From Bedellia somnulentella (lineage: Eukaryota > Arthropoda > Insecta > Lepidoptera > Bedelliidae), in NCBI GenBank assembly GCA_963576735.1, contig OY755184.1:8060001-8124000 (forward strand): a stretch of 64,000 nt of DNA. Reading direction: 5' to 3'. The notes under the pieces are model-generated. The model did no database searches and had not been told where the DNA came from. It saw nothing but the letters and a program-made list of their open reading frames with translations. A program made the translations under genes and the position numbers. Of the stretch, positions 11,396 through 21,800 are shown piece by piece; positions within the stretch are counted from its first letter, which is position 1, and every line of letters begins with the position of its first letter.

Positions 11396-11929
11396 GGTTT
11401 TTAAAGAATTTATAATAACATCTAACTAAATTCAACTTTTATAAAATCACATCACAACAACATAACCTCTCATCCCCGTGCAGGTGTAGTGTTTTTATTT
11501 TTAATTTAATTTAAAAAGTCTAACCACACGAAAGCATGTTGTTGTCAAAAGTAAACCAATTTATTTATTTTTGGCATGAAATGAAGCGATGATCAGTTTT
11601 CTGCGTGCTAACGTTTATAAATAAAAAAAGGGGTAGGCAGAGACAAACAATCGCCACTTTTAAGTTATAGTCGATATTATAAATATTAACTGAAGGCAAT
11701 CTTAAGTATTTTGATTAGATAGCTTAAATAACTTAAATTAATAAATTTACAAATAAAAACTTTTTTTGAAGAGACAACTGCCATGTCTGGTTTTCCTATC
11801 AAACTATCACGTAGTCTTTTAGCTCGCAAACAATATCATGTTTAAACTGTATTTTAGTTTAGAGTTATGTGGGCAAAAAGTCATTCGACTCTGAATTATT
11901 CAATAACTCACTAATTTATCTATTCAGTT

Positions 11930-12304
11930 TATCTATAACGACATGATAGTACAGTGGATAGAACACCCGCCCGAAAGCAGAAGGGCGTGAGTTCCAATCC
12001 TGGGTCGGGCCTACACCAATTTGTCTTTTCTAAAGTCATATGTTTGGTTAATTTATCATGGTTGTTAACGGTGAGGGAAAACATCGTGAGGAAACCCACA
12101 TGGCTGAGTTGTACTTAGTCATGTGACAGTGTATTCGTACAAAACGGCGATAGGCCTGCCCCCTATCACGTGAGTACACTGTCTAAGCAAAACGTGGGTA
12201 CCTTCTCTGGACACTAATTGGCGCTGCCATGTGAATTCAGAAGTATTGGTACCTCTGCTAACCCCTTCGGGGAAAAACGGCGTGAACGTTTATGTTATGT
12301 TATA
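11930..12304 (+). repeat. S2 SINE (tRNA-headed), full length
   Basis: 375-bp copy flanked by the 14-bp direct repeat ttatctattcagtt (11916-11929 and 12305-12318), a LINE-type target duplication. The tRNA-like head has an A-box-like segment tagtacagtgg and a B-box-like segment gagttccaatcc. The unrelated body carries catgactaagtacaactc-type sequence (tgagttgtacttagtcatg here). The 3' tail is cctctgctaaccccttcggg, then ggcgtgaacgtttatgttatg, ending in a TTATG-type repeat. Other copies are at 22157-22534, 33127-33500, 51823-52179 and 63084-63443. Confidence 0.9.
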
Positions 12305-12352
12305 TTATCTATTCAGTTAAATTAAGTGTATTTTAAGAAATTATTATTTTGA

Positions 12353-12690
12353 AGCTGGGTAGCATCAGCTTAGAATAGCACTACCGCGTTTCTACCCGTC
12401 GGTGATCGTAAAAATTTTGGGCGATGCGGTTGGGAACCGTCACCACACACCACACACTACAACCTTTATTTTGCACTTAACTTCCAAAAGTGGATGAGAT
12501 TTTTTTATTCTTAAACTCTGGTTTTCAGCTGGTGTATATGGATGTATGTATGTTATAAGTTTTCCGGTGTTGTATGCGGTTGGGTTCGAGAAAATCCTTC
12601 ATCATTTATTTTTATTTTACAATCCTTTGCTCAACTCAAATTCGAAAAGTGGTGAAATTCTTAATTCTGAAGCTTGGAGTGAATACGCTG
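12353..12690 (+). repeat. two degenerate S1 SINE pieces
   Basis: 12353-12556 reads agcttagaatagcactaccg through tggatgtatgtatg. 12571-12690 repeats the middle of the same family (gcggttgggttcgag, tttattttacaatc, gaagcttgg). Both are diverged and lie in the divergent promoter region. Confidence 0.7.
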
Positions 12691-12875
12691 TGAAAATCCA
12701 AAGTTGGCCATAAATTGACAGCTGTCACTGTCAGTCTTACTCAGTCATCTCAACACAGATTAACCTCATACACACGTGCGATTGTGTTATTTTTCCAGTT
12801 TCCACTTGTGAAGTTTATATTTTATTCCTAGCTTTTAGTATTTAATTTCTATATAAAGATCAATTTAATAACATA

Positions 12876-15800
12876 ATGGAAGCTGATGCGTCAGAAGCGC
12901 AGGTTCAAGTGAGATTCATCACTAAACAGGAGCAGTGAGTATTAACTTCGGTAACCTGTCTTTTACATCAAAGCTTAGAATTAATATGTTATGCCTATTT
13001 AACTTTTTCAGATATGCCATATCGGACACCCCTTATGCCATTCGTAGTAATGTTTTGCCAGCTGACCTTAATACCCTGGTTAATGCTGCTCTCCAGGAAA
13101 CAAAACCGGCTTTGGGTCGGCAAGTTGAGTTTGATTACTTGGTTTGTGGAGAGCTGCTCAGTGTAGCTCTATCCGAGCATTTGCAGGAAAAAGGAGTGTC
13201 TACTGAACAAACAATTGAAATTGAATATTTGGAGAGATTCCCTGCACCCAAACCCCAGGACTGTTTGATGCATGATGATTGGGTGTCTGCAATCCACACC
13301 CATCATAATTGGTAAGTTACATTTGACTTCCAGTTACTTTCTCATGTCTTATAGCTAATTTAGTATATCACCATTAGTCACTCTCATAAATTCTAAGTTT
13401 TAACCATAACAATGTTACTGAATGCATTTAAATGCTATAATAGTCAAAATATATTTACAGACACAATTTTACTTTTAAAAGTAGGGTCAGGTGCAGTAGA
13501 ATTTGCTGGGCCACCCAAAAGCAGACAAGCAGCATTATTTGTTTGACATGGGTTACCATTTAAATTAAAACAATGTACTTAATAATTGTGCCAAGTCACC
13601 TTTATGCAACATTTGGATATGCCCGTAAAACTATGAAATGGTCATAAAAAACTATAAAGTTTTAGTTGTTTTGGCTTAATTAAATGAAGGACAAGTAATG
13701 TCCAAAAAATATAATTAATTTATTAGTCATACTTTACAAACTCCTTTACAAGATATATCTAATGAGAGTTTGATTATTATTATTTTTTACAATAAATATA
13801 TTATTTATTGTAGCATATCAGTTGCAATTATCTCTCTGTCAACTTACTCAGATTGCAATCAAACAAGTCTATATGCATTGCCTGAGCATCAATTATGTCT
13901 AGCTTGTTATTCATAGTTAAATTTTATAGAAAGTGAACATTTTTATTCACCATTTCATCATGCACAAAAATATCACCCACTCAAACTTAAAATAACTCTT
14001 TAAACCAAAAATTATTATAATTTGAAGTTGATAAAAAAACAACACATGTCATTAATTACAAAAAAGATAATTATTTTATTAGTACAATATTTTGTTACAA
14101 AATCTAGATGTGATACTATCAGCTAAAATGTGGAAAAAACAGATTTTACTGATTGACTTTGATATACCCATACATACATACATATACTCACAGCTATAAA
14201 TCCCTAGAAGGGGTAGCCAGAGTTAAGGAATTAAAAATACCTCAGCCACTTTTAGAAGTTGCGTGGGGAAAAGATGGTGAAATAAAGTTAATTTGAATGT
14301 TTTTGACATGAAAACCTCATGTGGGGATTATTACTAATAAATTCTTTCCTTTATTTATCTTTTATTTATTAGTATGATTCCCAACATGAGATTTCATGTC
14401 AAATCATTCAAATTATGTGATAGTTAGACATTCTCAACATTTGCATTCTATAGGGATAGCTAGGGAACGCAAACACTACTTAAAAGTGTAAAAACAAACA
14501 AAGGATGGAGGAATTTCGCACTGGAAGCCATTGACACTGTAGCTCAATTGGCAGAGCGACGGGGGCGTATACCCGAGGTTGCGGGTTCGAACCCCACCGT
14601 TGTCGAAATTTTTCTTTCCTTTATTTATTGGGATAAAGGTAGTTGGTAATGGGTCTACAACTGCATCGCCCAAAAGTCCCTTAAAAGCCCCAATACTGTT
14701 AGTCGCATCTTACATACACCCACTGGAAGAAATGGGGTAGTGCTATTCAAAGCTGACATTACACAGCTATCCATAGTAAAATATAATCGATCAAATAGTA
14801 TCTTAAGATAAAGAGTGGGTGTAAGTACATTTGCAGCACCTGCAGTGTTACCATTGTTTCAGTGACTTTGTCATGAAGGACACTTATTATCTTATTTAAC
14901 ATTATATTTTAAATAATTTATGTTTTAGGATCCTGTCAGGCTGTTATGACAATAGTATTCACATCTGGAGCAATAAAGGGCAGCACAAATTAGCCATACC
15001 AGGCCATACATCACCGGTGAAGGCAGTGTCTTGGGTAGCATTCAACAATGATCAAGCACTTTTTGTCAGGTACTTTTTATTTACTTATTTTTTTAATCAC
15101 ATACAAAGGCAAACATTTCCGAGTCAAGTGTGGAAACTTGTGGTGTTTAATTTTCATCTTATGTAAATAAAATATATTATATGGAATAATATGGTAGTGA
15201 ATAGCTATACTATCATAAAAATATTATTATATGATGAATAAATAAATAATAATAAAATCATAACAAATGATTAAATATAAATGAGAATATCAAGCTAGCC
15301 CCTAAATAGCATCATATTGGCTTGCGGCATAGGACTCCAACTATACCAAATATTTTAATATAGGCAATGCAACATCATCAAATGATGACAAACGAATGTT
15401 TATTATCAGTAGGGTTGAATCTGTAACTACAGGGTCCAGCTTGCTGGCTATCTAACCACAATCAGAGATAATTAATTATGCATATTTTGGTATTTCTTCA
15501 AATAAAACATATAAATTGAAAATAATAAATATTTCATCTTCACAGTGGCTCTCATGACCAGACAGCCATGATATGGTCATGGAATGTGTCTGGCAATTCA
15601 GTGGAGTGTGTAGTGAAATGCTGTGGTCATGAAAAGGGAGTGGAATGCCTTTCTGTCTCTGCTGATTGTGGCCGGTTTGCCACTGGCAGCTGGGATACTA
15701 ACATCTGTCTATGGTCTACTAGTGAGTATTTTTCTGACATAGTATATTCTTAGTCTGGTGTTACCAAGCTTATTTAGAGTAATTTGGTATTTTATTACGC

Positions 15801-18800
15801 CTTTGAAATATTGGTATCTCTTTTTTACAATGTATTGCTGAATCATTAGTTGATTACACTAACTGTTTGGCACTGAAATTACACTTCAATACTTCCTTTG
15901 TATGCAGTTAATTTTGTTAAAATTCTCGTAAAGTATTTTGGGATAAGAAAGATGATACCCCTGTTCTGTTGTAAAGAAAAAATATAGCTTATGATATGGA
16001 TTGATGAACTGAATTCAGCAGTTGCATATAACTGCTGAATTCAGTTCATCAATACAACACATTTGAAGTTTTGTACCATTGGGTTAGGCAGAGACTATCA
16101 ATCACTAACTCAGATGATCCTAAAAAATATTAACATGTTACCAAAATCTAGTTGGTGACTTTTTAATTTCTGGCGTCAATCAGGCGTGAATATTTTATTG
16201 GTCAAATTTTTTCGGGATAAAAAGTATTCTAGTGTAATTTAAAGATTACCATCCGAAGCATTTACCCATTTCAGGTATTTTAGTAGAGTATTTGATTGTG
16301 GTCAGTTTTGGATAACTAATAATAGGCTAAGTATCATATATTTATGCTCAGTTCTCATTTATGGTTAAGAGTATAACAGAATTTATTAACCTTTCCCTTT
16401 CAATAGTAGTTGTATAGATACATTTAGAAATTAAGCTGTTTGTATGGTCTGTCAAAGTCAGTATTTGGTATTTAATTATCTGTTATTTTTCAGGTTTAGC
16501 CGACGACGAAAATGTACCAGCTAAGAAAAAAAGCAAATCAGATGGAAATACCGGAGCAAGGGTATGAATATAATACTTAATTGTATTCTTCATTATTTGA
16601 GTGGTAATGTAAGTAGAGGGCAACCGCGGAGGGCAGAAAGGGACCAAAAATTGTCTACAAAAGGCAGGCATACAACCAGTAAAGAATGAAAAACATGCAT
16701 GAAGTAAGATGCGAATGAAAAACATCTATATAATAATTGATCGATGAAAACATATTTACTATAGTCATATTGAAATTCTCCCTCGTTTTAGTTAATATCT
16801 GTTGCTACCAGAAGTGCGAGAAGTGTTCCAAACAAAGTTTCTGGAACAATAAGTTTTTTTATTTCATAATCTGCAGTAATCAATATAATTAGAATGTTTT
16901 GGTTCATGAAAACCACATGGCCACATGTGGGGATTATTTCTTATAAATAAAGGAAAAAAATAATATGTATACCCGAATAGAAATACGGGGTATAAATAAT
17001 AAATTACGGGGGCGTACGTACCCGGAGGTCGTGGGCTCGATCCCCGCCGGTGTCGAAATTATTCTTTCCTTTATTTATCAACTAGCTGACCCGACAGACT
17101 TCGTACTGTAGATTTGCTTATGCCAAACTTTAGGCGTTTTTTCCGGTACTCTTGAGATCAATCAGGCGTGACTATTTTATTGGTCAAATTTTTCGGGGTT
17201 AAAAAGTATCCTATGTTACAATTTGGGTCATTATCTAGTATTCTGCCAAATTTCATTCATATACATTCTGTAATTGAGAAGCCTTTTTACCTCAAACACA
17301 CAAACATCTAAACTTTCACATCTATACTAATATTATAAAGCTGAAGAGTTTGTTTGAACGCTAGGATCTCAGGAACTACCCAATCAAATTGAAAAATTCT
17401 TTTTGTGTTGGATAGTCCATTCATTGAGGAAGATTTTAGGCTATATATCATCACGCTGCGACCAACAGGAGCAAACTATCAGCGAATAATGTTGCAAAAA
17501 CGGGGATAATTATTCATACTAAGGCTTCCGTTGTGTGCGCTGCGTAAACGGTTTAAGTTACCCAAAAAAAATGTATTAAAGAATTATTTCTCTTTAAATG
17601 ATCTATAAAAATGCCCGCGACAGTATATGTCTAACTTTTAAGTTTCACTTACTATAACCATTTTTATCTATACTTATAATAAATCTGTAGAGAGGTCAAT
17701 TCTGTACATAAAATATATTTTCAAAATAACTATCAGGTGGTGATAAGGGATCGATACTGATGCCAAAAATGCAATCAGTAAAATTTTTGTCTGTCTGTCT
17801 GTCTGTCTGTCTGTCGGTTTGTATGTTCCTTATGGAAACAAAAACTACTCGACGGATTTTAACGAAACTTGGTACAATTATTCTTCATACTTCTGCGCAG
17901 GTTTTTGTATACTTTCCAGCAGAGAAGTAAAGGGGAATTTGGGGAAATTTTGGGAATACGGGAGAAGTTACTCCATTTTTTAAGCTTCCGTCGCGTGTGC
18001 AGCCTTAATGGTTAAACTTACATAGAAATCATGTGTGGCGGAAATATTCTTCATAAAATTATCTAAAAAAAAATCCTCAACAGTATATGTCTATCTTTTA
18101 CGGTTGACTCACAATAACACGTGTAATTCCTGATAGCTTAGCAGTTCGGAACATTCTGATTATATTTGTTTACTCTTACGTTTGTAAACCTCTCACTCAT
18201 CCCTAATTTAAAAATGGTAACATTATTACCTATTCAATAAAAAAAGAATCATAGAAATCGGTAGACAAACACCGAAATTATACATAAAATAAGCCATCGC
18301 GCCCGTGATCGAAACCAAATCTTTACTAATTTACATATAACATACTAGATGGCGCCAGTAGTTGCATCCTACATAACGTAATGATTTATTTTTTAGATTG
18401 TTATAAATACTTCATAGCGTTTTATTCCAAAATTTGCTATTAAACGGAAGTACTGAACCGTTCATTAAAGCACATTAAAAATCACCAAACTACACTGTTA
18501 AGGGAGTGCTATAAATTTAATGAATTGAAAACATTACGCTGAATTTCACAATGCTTGAGCAGGGACTGAAGAAAGAAACCTCAGATATTTAAAAAAACAA
18601 CGCTACCCGTGCGAAGCTGGGACGATCCACTAGTGGTAAATAAATTAAGTCGAATTTAATGCATAATTGCCATAATGTTTTATCAACATAATATTAATCT
18701 TTATCCAAATAAATATGTTGTTGATTGAGAACAAAATTGTCCTTGACATCACTTAATTTAAATAAACATCTTAGAAGATAATACAATTTTTAAATTACTC

Positions 18801-21800
18801 CGTAACAAAATTTACACGCGTGCATGAAGCGCAAGACAAGACGCTGCGCTGGCTGGCCACCTGCAGCACCGCAGGTCACCTGCGCGAGAAGCTTATGTTT
18901 AAGGCTTATCCTATTAATATTATAAATGTGATAGTTTAGATGTTTGTGTGTTTGTAGCTAAATTTAGACTAATTCACAGAACGTATTGAAAATAAAATTT
19001 ACAGGAAGCCAGATAATGATCCCAATTAACACAATAGGACACTTTTTATCCCAGAAAAATTAAGAGATCAATAAATTTTCTTAAAAAATGGTTAAACAGA
19101 CTAAGAATCAATGCTCAGCCGAAACTACTATTCTTATAAACTTAAAATTTATAAAGTGAAAAAATTGTGAGGACACTATGAAAAACACCTTTTTTCTCAC
19201 CGCATGACAGAGACCCTCAACAGGTCAGTTAAATATTTCAGTTTGACGTCGTGAAAGTCTACACTTTTGACAGTACGAAGTCTGTGGGGTCAGCTAGTTT
19301 ATAATATTAATAGAATATATTTTACGTTTAACGCGTACGTTTTTTATTTGTAGCGTTAAACATAGCAAAGCAAAACCTTTATCGTAAAACGTATTCAACT
19401 TTGTTTCAGGAACCACTATCCACATTAAAAGGCCACCGGGAAGCAATATCTTCAGTCCACTGGATGGACTACAACACCGTTTTGTCCAGTGGCTGGGACC
19501 ATCTTCTCAAAATATGGGATTGTGAACTTGGTGCCATCAAGCAGGATATAGCAGGTTGATAATTTAAAAAAATAATGATAGTGATAAGACTTACTTCTTT
19601 TAATGCATTGCATAGTTGTTAAAGGAATATAAAATTTTCCACTTTTTTCTACTCACCTACTCCTTCACATTTTTATTCTCTGCCTACTTCAATAGGGATT
19701 GATAGTGTGAGAAAAATTATGTTTGTATTCAACTCTTTAATTCAAACTTAACGTTTAGAATACTGTCACCAGATTTTTAGAATACCCTTGTTTTTCTTGA
19801 AAAATATACTTTCAAGATAGGAGGCGTTTTGTACCACTTTTTTTTTATTTAATATGTTAATCTTGTTTTCTTCTGCAAGAACTAGCATTTAGTTATATAG
19901 TTATTCTAGTATTGTATTAAATTTCAGGAAATAAAGCATTCTTCGACGCAGACTGGTGTCCGTTAAACAACTCCATAATCACGGCGTCCGCTGACAGGCA
20001 TATCCGTCTGTATGACCCGAGATCTACAGGTAAGAACATAGTGTGTTAAATGTTAATGGTGCTATCATGTCGTGAAATGTCGACTTGTAATAAATTTATC
20101 CAATTTCTACTTGTGGATATCATACAATGCGACTAAGAAAGGTTTTATAAGCGATTGTTGGTGTTGGTTGTCTGTGTGGTTGGTAACTTATCATCATAAA
20201 TATACATACATATACTCTGGTATAAATTCCAAAGAAGGGTATCTGAGTATTTGGCTAGAAATTCAACAGCCATTTTTGGCGGTTGATTGAGGAGTAGTAA
20301 GAATTAAGTAGCATTGGTGATTGGTCTCTAGCCAAATCACCCAACAACCACTGAAAGAGTTCCGTACCCTTAAGCTTGGTTCAGACAACATTATCCTGCA
20401 CGTTTTTTTCGTATTCGTTTTTTAACGTACAATCACCCGGGTCTTCACACGGTAAATGAAAATTCGTGTAAAAAGCGAATAGCTGCAGTATTCACACAGT
20501 TGTCTCAGTGAGTAGACATCACTGATGGATCCACGCGTGATTGTACTTTTATATTGGTATCGAAGGCGCCAACGGTCACGCAGCCAACAAAATAGATGGT
20601 TTTGGGTACATCCTATTAATCAAGAATCTGTGCAAGCGATCACATTAGAAAAAATATTCGAAAAACTTAAGAACGATGAAAAAAAGTTTTTTAATTCCTT
20701 TCGAATGTCAATTGATAGTTATTAACTCGACTAGTAAATTCAATTCTACCAAAATCGTAAACTTACACGTTACGTTACTTAAACGTGTAAAAGAAATAAA
20801 GGATAGAAGAATTTCGCGCTGGCAGCCATTGACACGGTGGCTCAATTGGCAGAGCGTCGGGGCGTATACCCGAGGTCGCGGGTGCGATTCCCGCATGTGT
20901 CGAAATTTTTCTTTCCTTTATTTTTTCTTCATTTATTAGTAATAATCCCCACATGAGGTTTTTATGAACAAAAAGATTTAAATTATGTGATAGTTAGGCG
21001 TTTTCAACATTTGCATTCTATCTGAAAAGATAGACAAGTGGCCTTCCGAATTAGTAAAAATTCGGAGGTAGGAAACGCAAACCCGACTTAAACGTGTAAA
21101 AGAAATAAAGGATAGAAGAATTTCGCGCTGGCAGCCATTGACACGGTAGCTCAATTGGCAGAGCGTCGGGGCGTATACCCGAGGTCGCGGGTTCGATTTC
21201 CGCCTGTGTCGAAATGTTTCTTTCCTTTATTTATGAGGTTTTCATGAACAAAAAGATTTAAAAAAGTCGAATCCGTTGACGCTCAGGTACTTAGCGCTTC
21301 TTCGGTTTCTATTCGATAAAAAACGTATGACGTCATGCCATGTGAAGGATACAAAGCTATACCATATGCCACTGCGAACCGAATACGTCAAAGTTCATTC
21401 GATTTGCTTGACAAGTCCGCTGAGTATGCGTTTAAACGTATAAGCGGTACACTTTTTTTTTTGGCAGTACAATCGTCGTGTGAATGGATCTATGTACGTT
21501 GTATGGTCACTATTTATACGTTAAGACGTATACTGCAAAAAACGTGCAGGACAATGCCGTGTGAACAAAGCCTTAGTCACCCTAGTTACCTCTATTGAGA
21601 TTTTAGCTGCAAGTTTAGGTAGCTAGACATTTGATGTAACAAAACTCCAATCCTTTCCATGTCGGGTAGTTACTTATTGGTATAGTACATTGAGTCCATA
21701 TTGATATGAGTTACTTGATGTATATTACTTTATGTAATTCCAGAGAGCTTAGTCAAGACCACATTCACATCCCACACTGGCTGGGTGCAATCAGTGTGTT

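Larger units (their letters stand above)
11396..12875. promoter_or_regulatory. divergent WDR75/WDR12 promoter region
   Basis: 1480 bp separate the two start codons, with both genes transcribed outward. The spacer holds a short LINE-tail remnant (about 11622-11660), an S2 SINE (11930-12304) with a 14-bp target duplication, and two diverged S1 pieces (12353-12556 and 12571-12690). Repeat-free stretches remain next to each start (11396-11620 and about 12700-12875). Position 12700-12790 has several tcagt-type initiator-like sites. No TATA box at a convincing distance was seen. Core promoters are inferred from gene position only. Confidence 0.5.
13312..14928 (+). other. WDR12 intron 2 with nested repeats
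   Basis: 1617-bp intron. 14166-14287 and 14633-14769 are the two halves of one minus-strand S1 SINE, split by a tRNA-like repeat (14288-14632). 13312-14165 is AT-rich and shows nothing recognisable. Confidence 0.75.
16562..19409 (+). other. WDR12 intron 5, repeat-filled
   Basis: At 2848 bp this is the longest WDR12 intron. It holds a decayed LINE tail (about 16600-16735: [15 protein letters not shown]), a partial tRNA-like repeat (16893-17072), and a pair of inverted dispersed-repeat ends (17080-17108 and 19271-19299). It also holds a repeat starting ctatactaatattataaagc at 17324, a tctg microsatellite (17789-17815), and a repeat ending gcgaagctgggacgatccac (about 17660-18637). No coding exon was found in it. 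Confidence 0.7.
20373..21572 (+). mobile_element. PIF/Harbinger-type DNA transposon remnant
   Basis: Ends are imperfect inverted repeats: agcttggttcagacaacatt at the left, and ggctttgttcacacggcatt as the reverse complement of the right end. They share tcctgcacgttttttt/tcctgcacgtttttt. It is flanked by TTA on both sides (20370-20372 and 21573-21575), the target duplication used by this superfamily. The surrounding S1 SINE reads through correctly with a single TTA. Only the 5' part of a transposase-like frame is left (20525-20724). Confidence 0.8.
20030..21743 (+). other. WDR12 intron 7 with three-layer insertion
   Basis: 1714-bp intron holding an S1 SINE on minus (20195-20372 and 21573-21600), a PIF/Harbinger element inside it (20373-21572), and two tandem tRNA-like units inside that. 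Outside these, the intron is short AT-rich sequence. Confidence 0.75.

Noticed and set aside
20831..21211. Calling functional tRNA-Tyr genes
   Set aside because: The cores are inside a dispersed repeat, have C at position 33 and lack the tRNA-Tyr intron; kept as tRNA-like repeats.
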